64,000 bases of DNA from positions 62,001 to 126,000 of the forward strand of contig NZ_VUNC01000003.1 of the NCBI RefSeq assembly GCF_009695875.1, in the 5' to 3' direction. This stretch comes from Olsenella porci (GTDB lineage: Bacteria > Actinomycetota > Coriobacteriia > Coriobacteriales > Atopobiaceae). The position numbers were made by a program, and so were the translations under genes. The number at the start of each line of letters is the position of its first letter. Positions within the stretch are counted from its first letter, which is position 1. Below, piece by piece: positions 51,007-60,784 of the stretch. The notes beneath the pieces were generated by a model. It made no database searches, was not told the DNA's origin, and worked only from the letters and a program-made list of their open reading frames with translations.

Positions 51007-51829
51007 GATTGCAGACGCGATTCGCGATGCAGACGCCATCTTGGTGGGCGCGGGCGCGGGGCTTTCGACCGCTGCGGGCTTTGCCTACGCGGGAAAGCGC
51101 TTTGACGACAACTTTGCGGACTTCCGCGACGCATATGGCATAACGGACATGTACTCCGGCGGGTTCTATCCCTTTCCGGACGAGGAGTCGCTCTGGGCAT
51201 GGTGGAGCCGCTCGATCCTGCTCAACCGCTACGACTGCCCTGTGGGCCAGCCGTACCTGGACCTGCTCCACATGCTGCGTGGCCGCGACTACTTTGTGCT
51301 GACCACGAACGTGGACCACCAGTTCCAGCGCGCGGGCATCGACCACGACCGGCTGTTCTATACGCAGGGCGACTACGGCTTGCTGCAGTGCTCCAAGCCC
51401 TGCCACAAAGCCACCTACGACAACGAGGGCCTAATACGGCACATGGTGGCCGAGCAGAGCGACCTGCGCGTTCCCAGGGAACTGGTACCGCACTGTTCGC
51501 GTTGCGGCGCGCCCATGTCCCTCAACCTGCGCTGCGACGACACATTTGTGGAGGACGAGGGCTGGCATGCGGCGGCAAAGCGCTACGACGACTTCCTGCG
51601 CGAGCATCGCCACGACCGCATCGTGCTTCTGGAGGTGGGCGTGGGCGGCAACACGCCGGGCATCATCAAGTACCCGTTCTGGCGCATGGCGGCCCAGAAC
51701 CGCCACGCCACCTACGTGCAGCTCAACAAGGGAGAGGTGCTGGCGCCCTCGCAGCTGGAGCGACAGAGCGTCATCCTGGACTGCGACGCCGCGAAGGCCC
51801 TTTCCTCCGTGCGCGTGCGGCTGGGCTAG
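50999..51829 (+). CDS. class M sirtuin (SirTM) protein ADP-ribosyltransferase
   Basis: 276 residues with GTG start (short 8-base overlap); an ATG at 50948 with AAGGTG ahead would add 17 residues. NAD loop ILVGAGAGLSTAAGFAYAG, TTNVDHQF, YTQGDYGLLQC where canonical sirtuins have the catalytic His (Gln here, as in SirTM), and zinc ligands C-x4-C...CSRCG. SirTM enzymes mono-ADP-ribosylate lipoylated GcvH-L in response to oxidative stress rather than deacetylate. Forms an operon with the macrodomain gene. Confidence 0.9.
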   Translation: MDRIADAIRDADAILVGAGAGLSTAAGFAYAGKRFDDNFADFRDAYGITDMYSGGFYPFPDEESLWAWWSRSILLNRYDCPVGQPYLDLLHMLRGRDYFVLTTNVDHQFQRAGIDHDRLFYTQGDYGLLQCSKPCHKATYDNEGLIRHMVAEQSDLRVPRELVPHCSRCGAPMSLNLRCDDTFVEDEGWHAAAKRYDDFLREHRHDRIVLLEVGVGGNTPGIIKYPFWRMAAQNRHATYVQLNKGEVLAPSQLERQSVILDCDAAKALSSVRVRLG

Positions 51830-51976
51830 GGTCTCCAGGACATCTATATCATGAGGAAGGGGCTCGCGAGGGGGCGTGCACGAGTTGGCCTACATGGGCG
51901 GGCGGCGGGTTCCTCGGATGGTCCTTCAGCAGCCGCATCCGCCCGAGACCGCAGGGGGGTGGCCACAAGCCGGGGC

Positions 51977-52001
51977 GGTGGCGGTGCGCGCCACCGCCAC
52001 C
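51977..52001. terminator. hairpin between sirtuin and glycerol dehydrogenase genes
   Basis: GGTGGCGGTG (51977-51986) pairs with CACCGCCACC (51992-52001), loop of 5; no T tract. It separates the macro-sirtuin pair from gldA. Confidence 0.5.
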
Positions 52002-52093
52002 CTCGCATTGGCAACCTTGCGCGCGATCTCCTGACATGCCGCAGGAGGGGTATAAGAGTTCGTGGCCTTGCAGTTCAAGGGAAGGATGGTTCC

Positions 52094-53194
52094 ATGGCAC
52101 GCATCTTCATCAGCCCCAGCAAGTACATCCAGGGTCCGGGCGAGCTCGACAACCTTGGCGACTATGCCAAGGCGTATGGCACCAAGCCGCTCGTGATCAT
52201 CTCGGCGGGAGGCGTCCGTCGCTTTGGTGACCGCGTGAGGGCGAGCCTGACCTCCGCTGGGCTGACTCCCGTCTTTGAGGAGTTCAACGGCGAGTGCTCG
52301 CAGGACGAGATCGACCGGCTCTCCACGCTGGCCAAGCAGAGCGAGGCGGACGTTGTGGTCGGTCTTGGCGGGGGCAAGATCTTTGACACCGCGAAGGCGG
52401 TTGCCAACTCCGTCGACACATCCGTCGTAATCGTTCCCACGATCGCCGCAACCGATGCGCCCTGCTCCGCGCTCTCGGTCATCTACACGCCCGAGGGCCA
52501 GTTTAAGGAATACCAGTTCTTCAAGCACAACCCCAACCTCGTGCTCATGGACTCGGAGGTCATCGCAAAGAGTCCGCTGCGTCTGACGGTCTCTGGCATG
52601 GGAGACGCGCTGGCAACCTACTTCGAGGCCCGCGCCTGCAAACGTTCCGACGCCACGACCTGCGCGGGCGGGCACGTGACCAATGCCGCCATGGCGCTCG
52701 CCAGGCTGTGCTTTGACACGCTCATGTCCGATGGCGCGAAGGCCAAGTGCGCCCTCGAGGCGGGTGCCCTGAGCGAGTCTGTTGAGAAGATCATCGAAGC
52801 CAATACGCTGCTCTCTGGCCTTGGCTTTGAGTCCGCCGGCCTTGCGGGCGCCCATGCCATCCACAACGGCATGACGGCGATGCCCGAGACCCACAAGATG
52901 TACCACGGCGAGAAGGTCGCCTTTGGCACAATCTCGCAGCTGGTGCTGGAGGACGCGCCCGAGCTCGACGAGGTCTTGCTGTTCTGCGTGGAGGTCGGGC
53001 TACCCGTCACCTTCAGGCAGCTTGGCGTGGAGGATGCCTCCTTCGAGCGTGTGCTCGAGGTCGCGAAGCTTGCCTGTGCGGATAACGACACCTTGCACAA
53101 CATGCCGTTTGAGGTAACGCCCGAGAAGGTCGCGCATGCCATGCTCGCCGCCGACGCCCTTGGCAAGAAGGCGTTGGCCGACTGGAGCGACTAG
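52094..53194 (+). CDS. gldA: glycerol dehydrogenase
   Basis: 366 residues, iron/zinc-type group III dehydrogenase. NAD site GLGGGKIFDTAKAVA (about 94-108), substrate region TIAATDAPCSALSVIY, metal ligands D in SGMGDALATYFE and His in AGAHAIHNGM and HGEKVAFGT. Converts glycerol to dihydroxyacetone with NAD. The ATG is selected because it begins the canonical RIFISPSKYIQGPGEL; the open frame upstream has no protein-like sequence. A GAAGGA site precedes. Confidence 0.94.
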   Translation: MARIFISPSKYIQGPGELDNLGDYAKAYGTKPLVIISAGGVRRFGDRVRASLTSAGLTPVFEEFNGECSQDEIDRLSTLAKQSEADVVVGLGGGKIFDTAKAVANSVDTSVVIVPTIAATDAPCSALSVIYTPEGQFKEYQFFKHNPNLVLMDSEVIAKSPLRLTVSGMGDALATYFEARACKRSDATTCAGGHVTNAAMALARLCFDTLMSDGAKAKCALEAGALSESVEKIIEANTLLSGLGFESAGLAGAHAIHNGMTAMPETHKMYHGEKVAFGTISQLVLEDAPELDEVLLFCVEVGLPVTFRQLGVEDASFERVLEVAKLACADNDTLHNMPFEVTPEKVAHAMLAADALGKKALADWSD

Positions 53195-53334
53195 CGACCT
53201 GCTGCGGCGACGTCACCTTTGGCAGGCACAGACGTACGGATGGTTCCTATGTTGCGCTGGGGGTGACGGGTCGAGACCATTGGCGGGGAGTCGGGCAGCC
53301 GACTACGGGGTTTGGCGCGAGGAAGGGAGCAACC

Positions 53335-53796
53335 ATGCGCATTGCGATGGCAAACGACCATGCGGGAACTGACCTCAAGAACCAGATCAAGGGGTGGCTG
53401 GAGTCACAGGGTCACGAGGTGAAGGACTTCGGCACGTACGACCACGAGTCGTGCGACCTCTCCGACTTCGTGCTGCCAGCCGCGCTCAGCGTGGCAAAGG
53501 GGGAGTGTGACCGCGGGATCTTCGTGGACGGCGTGGGCTACGGCAGCGCCATGATTGCGAACAAGGTGCGCGGCATCTTTGCCTGTGTATGCCAGGACCC
53601 TGTGTGTGCCGAACTGGCCCGCAAGCACAACGACGCCAACGTCCTGTGCCTGGGGGGAAAGATCATCGGTCCCGTGCTGGCGATGGCAATCGCTCAGACC
53701 TGGATGGCGACCGAGCCCCTAACCGCTGCCAAGTACGTGCGTCGCCGCGACAAGGTGGCGCAAATCGACAAGGAGTACACGCGGTCCCTGACATAG
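53335..53796 (+). CDS. RpiB/LacAB-family sugar-phosphate isomerase
   Basis: 153 residues. The N-terminal MRIAMANDHAGTDLKNQI and the catalytic-Cys region (GIFVDGVGYGSAMIANKV, normally GCGTGI/GxGS) mark the family; in place of the usual active-site Cys-Gly-Thr-Gly there is VDGVGYGS, so the catalytic cysteine is missing here and the role may differ from ribose-5-phosphate isomerase. The later CLGGKIIGP and HNDANVL motifs are kept. Start after AAGGGAG. Located after gldA with a 140-base gap. Confidence 0.85.
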   Translation: MRIAMANDHAGTDLKNQIKGWLESQGHEVKDFGTYDHESCDLSDFVLPAALSVAKGECDRGIFVDGVGYGSAMIANKVRGIFACVCQDPVCAELARKHNDANVLCLGGKIIGPVLAMAIAQTWMATEPLTAAKYVRRRDKVAQIDKEYTRSLT

Positions 53797-53866
53797 CGTT
53801 GTCAGCAAAAGCGCCCTCGTCTCTCCTCCGCAGAGATGGCTGAGGGCTTGGGGCAACAAGCAGACG

Positions 53867-53909
53867 AGCCGTAGGCTTTGGAGGATCATTCCCCTACAGG
53901 CCTACGGCT
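53867..53909 (+). terminator. hairpin after the sugar-phosphate isomerase
   Basis: AGCCGTAGGC (53867-53876) pairs with GCCTACGGCT (53900-53909); flanking GACG/CGTC extends it with a bulge. An imperfect GCCCTC/GAGGGC stem lies just upstream (53811-53848). The remainder of 53797-54131 shows no gene. Confidence 0.5.
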
Positions 53910-54131
53910 TCGTCGTGCGGGCGGCACTACCCTAGGGGAGAGAGGCCAGTTCAATCATTCGGACCACGCGCCATGGGTGCCCGAGGGGAGATCGCCCCGC
54001 GCGTGTTGGCTCCGTTTCCATCGACTTCTGAAATGCTGCGTCTGCGGGATTCCGCTGTGGTAAGGCTGGGCTTAGGCTAAACTCATCGGAGGTGGGAAAA
54101 CCAGCTTGGCGTCGAAGGCGTATTTGAGAAT

Positions 54132-55334
54132 ATGATGAATTGCATGTTCGCTTCAAAAGCTGTTCACGTAGCGAGCGTCCCCTACGGTGTGCTCCTCTAC
54201 ATTGAGGTTGCGCTCATCTGCCTTGCCCTCATTTTCGTCATGCTCTTTCAGATTAGGCGAGACCACCTCTCGAAGTTCGAGGAAGTCGTCTTCACCACCG
54301 CCCTTAGGATGACGGCGCTCTATGTGTTGAGCGATGCGTTGTGGTTTGCTGCGGACAAGTCCTTGCTGCCAAGAACCTATTGGGTTCTTGCGGCTCCCAA
54401 GTACGTGAATTTCTTTAGTGGTGTCTTGATGTGCTCCATGTGGGCGCTGTTCTTCGAGAGCAGGCGGGTGCATGCACCTGCGAGCAAGCGGCTCATCATT
54501 CTCTTCACAGTCGTCCCAATTGTCGCAGAGGCCGTGCTCCTCCTCGTTAACTCGCAGACCGGGTTGGTGTTCTTCTTCGACAGCACCCTCAGCTACGTGA
54601 GGGGACCCTTGTTCCTGGTGCAGTACTGCATCTGCTACTGCCTAATTGGGCCTGAGTGGCTTTCGGCGCTGCTTCGCGTGTTTCAGGACAAGTATTATTC
54701 GGAGAGGGAAACCTATCTCTCCATCGCGACGTTCCCGATCCTGCCCATGGCATGCGGCGCCTTGGACGTTTTGTTTCCATCGCTGCCCTGCATGGGCCCC
54801 GGTGTGGTCATCTCTGCTTGCGTCATCTATTCCACCACGCTTCAGGAGCTTGTCTCACGTGATCCCCTCACCGGTCTCAACAACCACCGGCAGATACTTC
54901 GGGACCTCGAATCCGCCCTCAAGGTGCATGGGCAGGACGGCATGATCTGGCTGCTCATGATTGACATTGACCACTTCAAGTCCATTAACGACACCTACGG
55001 TCACCTGGAGGGGGACCGGGCGCTCATCGAGACCGCCACGGTTCTGAAGAGGGCGGTCAACACCACGGGGGCACGAAATGTCCTCGCGAGGACTGGAGGG
55101 GACGAGTTCCTCGTTCTTATGCCTCTGGCAACCAGGTGGAATGCCGAGCAGCTGAAGGAGAACATCCTCAGGGCGATCGAGTGCTATAACGAGTCCGGCA
55201 AGAGCGAATACAGGATTGGCCTGAGCGTCGGCCTCTCGAACAACGGGACGACAACCTCCATCCCAGAGATGCTGTCTGCGGCAGACGAGCGGATGTACTC
55301 AGTCAAAGAGGCTCACCACCGGTTCACTCACTAG
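54132..55334 (+). CDS. membrane-bound diguanylate cyclase (multi-TM + GGDEF)
   Basis: 400 residues. About seven membrane helices in 15-240 form an MASE-like sensor, then a GGDEF domain (about 240-400) with DPLTGLNNHRQ, DIDHFKSINDTYGH and an intact active loop RTGGDEF (about 320-326). It should make cyclic di-GMP from GTP. No RxxD inhibitory site before the loop. Weak ribosome site at the start; ATG 54135 is equally possible. First of four c-di-GMP genes in this region. Confidence 0.9.
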   Translation: MMNCMFASKAVHVASVPYGVLLYIEVALICLALIFVMLFQIRRDHLSKFEEVVFTTALRMTALYVLSDALWFAADKSLLPRTYWVLAAPKYVNFFSGVLMCSMWALFFESRRVHAPASKRLIILFTVVPIVAEAVLLLVNSQTGLVFFFDSTLSYVRGPLFLVQYCICYCLIGPEWLSALLRVFQDKYYSERETYLSIATFPILPMACGALDVLFPSLPCMGPGVVISACVIYSTTLQELVSRDPLTGLNNHRQILRDLESALKVHGQDGMIWLLMIDIDHFKSINDTYGHLEGDRALIETATVLKRAVNTTGARNVLARTGGDEFLVLMPLATRWNAEQLKENILRAIECYNESGKSEYRIGLSVGLSNNGTTTSIPEMLSAADERMYSVKEAHHRFTH

Positions 55335-55858
55335 CGGCTGGGACTCGTTGCGACGTAGGCGTACGCGCTGTACACGCGCCAACGCAGCGTTCTTGTTGGG
55401 CCTGGACCGGAAGGTCCTTGCGCGGGGGATGCACCGGCAGATCGTTCGTAGGTAACAATGCTGGGAAATTTGGGCCCATGTCGACCTGCCTGTTCGAATG
55501 AAAAAAATAGTATGCCGTACGATAACGGAGAGGTTGGCGGCGGTGCCGTTGCAAGTGGGGGACATCGCACTGGTCCTCGTGCGAATCTCGTCTTGCCCAG
55601 AGCCGCCTTTTTCCGGAAGGCAAGTGGAGGGGGCTATTGGTGACGGGAAGGCAGATACCCACTCGCATGGCCTTGGTCAGGTGCGTGCGCGTCATGGGGT
55701 CCTCTTGGCAACGTGCCGTTGCCTTGGCGCCGTGTGGTTGTGGCTGGCTGCAAAGACGCGTCACTCGCTCGCTAGGTTGTTACCGACGTATGACCTGCTG
55801 AGCCAATGCCCATCGTGTTACCCGTGATTTGAAGGACCCAGTCGAAAACTCCACGCCT
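55335..55858. other. gap between two c-di-GMP genes
   Basis: About 520 bases with no supported gene. A frame from ATG 55498 (about 109 codons) has no ribosome site and no family character, and I do not call it. A small GGACC/GGTCC hairpin sits near 55405-55420. The promoter of the next gene should lie here. Confidence 0.4.
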
Positions 55859-57697
55859 ATGAAAACGACAAGCCTCGATAAGAGCATCAACTCATACGAG
55901 AAGCTCACTCGCAAAAATCGAATCCTATTGGTCGTTGTCGGCATCGCGCTTGCCCTGGGCGTCGTGTTTGGGGTGGGCTGGATTCATTCGTTCGAGATTC
56001 AAAACAAGAAGGCCCGGGTGGAGGACGTCACCAAGGCGTACTCAGAAGAGCTGTGCCGAGACCTCCAAAACGCCATCGACAAGAGCGAGGCGCTTGAGGC
56101 CGCGATCGTTCAGAGCCAGGGCGATCTGGAGGACTTTAAGCTCGCCGCAAGGATGTTGATGACAAGCGACGTCAGCCTTATCGAGCTTGCCCCAAACGGC
56201 GTCATCACGCAGAGCTACCCCGAGCCATCCCAATTCTCACCGATTGACCTGAACAAGAACAAGGATGCCCTCGTCGTCTTGGACTATGCAAAGGAGAAGG
56301 ACGAGCCCGTCTTGTATGGGCCGCTCTCCATCCCGGCAGTCGGGGAGTGCATTGCGATAACGGACCCCGTCTATCTCGGCGACGGGAACGGTGCCAAGAC
56401 GTTTTGGGGCTACGTTATCCTTACCGTTCGCGTTCCCGCAGTGTACGAAAACACCCTGGGTGCCCTCGGCTCGCTTGGCTACGACTACAACCTCAGTAGC
56501 ACCGTCTCACCCTTGTCGAGCGGCTCCGTCCTCGTCTCCTCTTCGCTAAACAACGGGGGGTCTCTGGACGATCCAGTTGGACACTCATTCACGATTGGTG
56601 ACTGCATCTGGACGCTCAGCGTCGAGCCAAGGGGAGGATGGCGGTTCAACGGAAGTGTGCCCTTCATAGTCTTGGGCGTGCTGCTCGTCGCTGCGATCGA
56701 AAGCCTACTGTACCTGACCCTAAAGACGCGGCAACAGGAGCACACGCTCCACAGGCTCGCATACCAAGACGCCTTGACTGGCCTTCTCAGTCGCGGTGGG
56801 TTCATGCAAAAGCTCGACATGCAGATTCAGCAGAACCCTGAGGTTCCCGTGACCGCTGCATTCCTGGATCTGGACGACTTCAAAGTCATCAACGACGTTC
56901 ACGGCCACATAGCGGGCGACGAGGCCCTCATCCATATGGGCAGGTTCCTTGAGGAGTCGTTTCCCGCCGACAGCATCATTGGTCGCACGGGTGGTGACGA
57001 GATTTGCGTGGCCATCACAAACCAGACGCCCGAGCAGTGTTCCGCCCTCATCGAGGGGGTCATCGCAAAGGAGCAGGAGATCACGTACAGGGGGAAGACC
57101 ATTCGCTTCTCGCTCTCTGCGGGGTACTCCGACTATCCCTCCCAGGCCAGGGATCGCTCCGAGCTCATAGTCTTGGCGGACGAGGCCCTGTACGCTGCCA
57201 AGATTGGCGGAAAGCACGAGGCTCGCCATTACGCACCCTTTATGGCGCACATCAAGCGAGAGAGGCTCGGGTTCAGTGCCAAGGCCCTTGCCTCGGGCAT
57301 CCCGGGGGCCTTCCTCATCTACAAGGCAGACCCGGCAAGTGAGGAGATTCTCTTTGCCAACGACTCGCTGATCCACCTTCTTGGCTGCGACGACTTCGAT
57401 GATTTCTGCCGGTACACCAAGTTGAGGTTCCAGAGCTTCATCTATCCCGAGGACCGCGCTGCCGTGGAGGAGTCCATCTGGAATCAGATAGAATCGCAGC
57501 AAAAGACGGAGGAAAGCAGGCAATACCTCGAAGACTACGTTGAGTACCGTGTTGTCACCAAGGATGGCCGCGTGATACCCGTAATAGACGTTGGCCGCCT
57601 CATCCACGACGAGTTTCATGGGGACATCTTCTTCGTCTTCATTCACGAGCGAAGCTTGATTGATGGAGTCAGCTCGGGGCAGAATACGTCACACTAG
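55859..57697 (+). CDS. CHASE-GGDEF-PAS signalling protein
   Basis: 612 residues from this ATG; a TTG ten codons upstream is possible, and no start has a good ribosome site. Helix 1 about 23-43, an extracellular CHASE-like sensor (about 50-255, LIELAPNGVITQSYP then AVGECIAITDPVY), helix 2 about 268-290, GGDEF domain about 300-470 with LDLDDFKVINDVHGH and loop RTGGDEICVA (GGDEI, conservative change, may be active), then a C-terminal PAS domain. Senses an external cue and adjusts c-di-GMP. Followed by the large EAL protein at 55 bases. Confidence 0.85.
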   Translation: MKTTSLDKSINSYEKLTRKNRILLVVVGIALALGVVFGVGWIHSFEIQNKKARVEDVTKAYSEELCRDLQNAIDKSEALEAAIVQSQGDLEDFKLAARMLMTSDVSLIELAPNGVITQSYPEPSQFSPIDLNKNKDALVVLDYAKEKDEPVLYGPLSIPAVGECIAITDPVYLGDGNGAKTFWGYVILTVRVPAVYENTLGALGSLGYDYNLSSTVSPLSSGSVLVSSSLNNGGSLDDPVGHSFTIGDCIWTLSVEPRGGWRFNGSVPFIVLGVLLVAAIESLLYLTLKTRQQEHTLHRLAYQDALTGLLSRGGFMQKLDMQIQQNPEVPVTAAFLDLDDFKVINDVHGHIAGDEALIHMGRFLEESFPADSIIGRTGGDEICVAITNQTPEQCSALIEGVIAKEQEITYRGKTIRFSLSAGYSDYPSQARDRSELIVLADEALYAAKIGGKHEARHYAPFMAHIKRERLGFSAKALASGIPGAFLIYKADPASEEILFANDSLIHLLGCDDFDDFCRYTKLRFQSFIYPEDRAAVEESIWNQIESQQKTEESRQYLEDYVEYRVVTKDGRVIPVIDVGRLIHDEFHGDIFFVFIHERSLIDGVSSGQNTSH

Positions 57698-57751
57698 GCA
57701 TACAATGCGGCGGCAATCAACGCCGGCGCGTCGTCAGGAGACATTCGGAAT

Positions 57752-60748
57752 ATGGAAGGCAAGTCATCGGGCCTTTACCTCATCGATGAGGATTACAACG
57801 TCATCGCTGTCAACCAGACCATCCAAGAGCTATACCCATCGCTCAAGGTTGGCGAGAAGTGCTACAAATGCCTCATGAACCAGGAGGAACCCTGTGCCGT
57901 CTGCCCCGTGGCAAACCACGTGCAAGGACCACAGACCTACATTGACCCCATCCGAGGGATTGGCGAGACGGTAGATGCCGTGGAGGTCAACCTCCCAAGC
58001 GGGGGTCTTGGTCACGCCTTGGTTCTGAGCACCGTTGGGGAGAGCGCAACGATTGCGGCGAGGCTCCCCCGAGATAAAAACGAGCTGAAGAAGCTCCTGG
58101 AGCAGGAGTACTTCGACAGCCTCACGGGCGGGTGCACGCGCAAGGGCTTCATCCACCAGAGCGAGCGCGTGCTCTCCAGGTCCAACATGACCGACTACGC
58201 CATGATCTTGTTCGACATCCGCAACTTCAAGGCGATCAACGACACCTTTGGAGTCGAGGATGGCGACTCCGTGCTCAAGTTTGTCTTCGAGACCCTGAAG
58301 GACAGCTATCTCAAGCCAATCGTCTCCGCACGCATCGAGTCTGACTGGTTCCTGTTTCTCGTGCGGAGGGGTCGCATCGACAGGGACCAGCTTGAGCCCC
58401 TGCTCAACCTCGAATGGGCGAAGGATAACCATAACGTGCACCTGCATCTGCGTTGTGGCATCTACTATCTGGAGGATAGCCAGGCGTCCACCTCTCGCAT
58501 GATCGAGTGGACCATCATGGCAGAGCAGCTCGCCGGCAGGGAGGACCACGGTAACGTCGTGGTGTTCGATGCGAGCATGCGCGAGAGGTACATCGACCAG
58601 GCGGAGATACTCACCAGCTTCTCGGATAGCATCACCAACAAGGACTTCAAGGTCTACTATCAGCCGGTCGTCGAGGCCGCCTCGGGGAAGATCATCGGTG
58701 CCGAGGCGCTGGTGCGCTGGATACACCCCACGCGTGGCCTCATAGGGCCAAATCGCTTCATTCCGGCGTTGGAGACGAATGGGTTCATCACGCAGCTCGA
58801 CTACTATGTGCTCCAGCAGGTGTACACGTTTCAGCAGTCCTTGCAAACGGGGGGGATGCCCTTCGTTCCCATCTCGGTCAACCTCTCTCGGCAGGACTTC
58901 TATGATGACTCGTTCATAAGCCATGTGTTGAACCTGGCACAGGAGAGCTCACTGCCCACAGATAGCATCAACTACGAGGTGACGGAGACGGCCGTCGCCC
59001 TCCTCAAGGAGAACTGCAGGTACCTGCTCCAGCAGGTTCGCCTGGGCGGGGCAAAGGTCTTGCTCGACGACTTCGGCAGCGGGTTCTCCTCGCTGGGAAT
59101 GGTTGGCGACTATTCGTTTGACGTTGTGAAGATCGACAAGTCGTTCATCGACCAGATCGATGCCGAGCCTACGGTCAGGACCGTCATCAAATCAACGATA
59201 GACATGTGCCACGGCATCGGGCTGAGGGTCATTGCCGAGGGCGTCGAGGGCGCAAGTCAGTTGGAGTTCCTCAAGGGATGCGGCTGTGACTACATCCAGG
59301 GGTTCTACTTCTCGCGCCCCCTTTCCGAGGGGGACTTCTGCGCCTACCTGTCCAAGGCCCAGATAGGCACGCAGAGCGATGCCGTGGTGCTTACCCCTCG
59401 CGATAGCCAGCCGTTCGACCTGAGGGACATGCTTGACCTCGTCGACCACTCCGGCTTGTTTATTCAGGTGTGCCACCCTGAGGACTACAGCATGGTGTAT
59501 GCCAACGCCATGACAAGAAATATCTCCGGCCATCCCGAGCGACCCTACGAAGGGGAAAAGTGCTACCGGTACATGCTGGGGTTTGATGCCCCGTGTGGGC
59601 ATTGCCCCATGAAGCTCATGGGCGACGAGGACGAGAGGGAGCTCGAGGTGGACGATGGGTCCCACGTCTTCGCCCTCAAGGCTCGATATGCGAACCTGCA
59701 TGGTAGGAGGGTCTTCATCGAGTATGGCCACGATATAACGGGCACGAAGCTTGCGCAGCAGCGCTACACCGACCAGATTCGCTCCATCCTGGAGACCATC
59801 CCTGACGGTCAGGGGGTCTTCCACGTGGATCTTACGGCAGACGTCTGGATCAGCTCGGGCGGCAATGCGCAGAACGCCCGTGACATGCAGAATCTAGAGG
59901 ACGTGGATTCGCTCATCCGTCGCATCGGCTCCTTCGTTCCAGACGAGAAGGGCGAAGAACGGTTCTTCGATACCTTCTGTCGGGACGCCCAGCTTCAGGC
60001 ATATGCAGACGGCAGGCGAGAGGTCGTCCTCGAGACGGAGTCCTACTACGACGACCGCTCGATTCGCTGGTCGCGCATCACGGCTCACCTGATTGACAAT
60101 CCCAGCACCGGCAACGTCGAGAGCATCATCTATGGCGTCGACATCTCGCAAGAGAGGGAGCGGATCAAAGAGATCGAGCGCGAGAAGGGGCTAGCGGATG
60201 GGGGAAACGACCAGCTGCCCTTCAGTGCCGACGATGCATCGGAGCCGCTTGGACGGGCAGACCTCGATAGGCGCTACGACCTTCTTACGGGCCTTGGCAG
60301 CCGTCTCGACCTTACCGACTCCTTCCGTCGCATGAGGCGAGGGGAAAAGGAGCGTGTGTTTGCCGCCATGATGATTGACGTCGACGACTTCAAGGGCCTC
60401 AACGAATCACTTGGCTTTGAGGCTGGCGACGAGTGCCTGTGCGCGCTCGGGGCAATGCTCGGGGAGTATGGGAAGCGAGAGGGTGTCACGTTCTATCGGT
60501 ATGGGGGAGAGGAGTTCGTCGGCTTGGTTCGCACCAACACCAAGGCGCTGGACGAGAAATGCCAGCGGCTTCTTGATGAGGTGGGGGGAAGGAGGATCTC
60601 CCTCTCAAACGGAGACGAGGCCTCCCTCACCGTCTCGCTGGGCTACACCACGCACGTTGACGACTACCTAGAGATGATCGCCCGGTGCGACCGTGCCTTG
60701 TATGCTGCAAAAAAGCGGGGGAAAAACCGCTTCGTCTGTCTCGATTGA
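57752..60748 (+). CDS. PAS-GGDEF(degenerate)-EAL-PAS-PAS-GGDEF signalling protein
   Basis: 998 residues. PAS 1 (about 1-100) with a cysteine set GEKCYKC...PCAVCP; degenerate GGDEF (about 120-270, active loop absent, reads RIESDWFLFL); EAL phosphodiesterase (about 285-530) with EALVRW near 317, NYEVTET and DDFGSGFSSLGM near 438 and EGVE; PAS 2 (about 560-665) with the same cysteine pattern GEKCYRY...PCGHCP; PAS 3 (about 670-800); C-terminal GGDEF with YGGEEFVGLV near 917. It can in principle both make and degrade c-di-GMP. No membrane segment. Confidence 0.88.
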   Translation: MEGKSSGLYLIDEDYNVIAVNQTIQELYPSLKVGEKCYKCLMNQEEPCAVCPVANHVQGPQTYIDPIRGIGETVDAVEVNLPSGGLGHALVLSTVGESATIAARLPRDKNELKKLLEQEYFDSLTGGCTRKGFIHQSERVLSRSNMTDYAMILFDIRNFKAINDTFGVEDGDSVLKFVFETLKDSYLKPIVSARIESDWFLFLVRRGRIDRDQLEPLLNLEWAKDNHNVHLHLRCGIYYLEDSQASTSRMIEWTIMAEQLAGREDHGNVVVFDASMRERYIDQAEILTSFSDSITNKDFKVYYQPVVEAASGKIIGAEALVRWIHPTRGLIGPNRFIPALETNGFITQLDYYVLQQVYTFQQSLQTGGMPFVPISVNLSRQDFYDDSFISHVLNLAQESSLPTDSINYEVTETAVALLKENCRYLLQQVRLGGAKVLLDDFGSGFSSLGMVGDYSFDVVKIDKSFIDQIDAEPTVRTVIKSTIDMCHGIGLRVIAEGVEGASQLEFLKGCGCDYIQGFYFSRPLSEGDFCAYLSKAQIGTQSDAVVLTPRDSQPFDLRDMLDLVDHSGLFIQVCHPEDYSMVYANAMTRNISGHPERPYEGEKCYRYMLGFDAPCGHCPMKLMGDEDERELEVDDGSHVFALKARYANLHGRRVFIEYGHDITGTKLAQQRYTDQIRSILETIPDGQGVFHVDLTADVWISSGGNAQNARDMQNLEDVDSLIRRIGSFVPDEKGEERFFDTFCRDAQLQAYADGRREVVLETESYYDDRSIRWSRITAHLIDNPSTGNVESIIYGVDISQERERIKEIEREKGLADGGNDQLPFSADDASEPLGRADLDRRYDLLTGLGSRLDLTDSFRRMRRGEKERVFAAMMIDVDDFKGLNESLGFEAGDECLCALGAMLGEYGKREGVTFYRYGGEEFVGLVRTNTKALDEKCQRLLDEVGGRRISLSNGDEASLTVSLGYTTHVDDYLEMIARCDRALYAAKKRGKNRFVCLD

Positions 60749-60784
60749 CGAGGCCAGGCGCGACCGCCGGCAGGGCCAGGTCCC

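Noticed and set aside
53815-53862. tRNA-Ser/Leu-like start (AGAGATGGCTGAGGGCTTGG)
   Set aside because: No anticodon arm, T-loop GTTCGAATC or acceptor pairing follows; it is part of an imperfect hairpin.
55498-55827. 109-codon frame between GGDEF genes
   Set aside because: No ribosome site; random-looking Cys/Arg/His-rich sequence.
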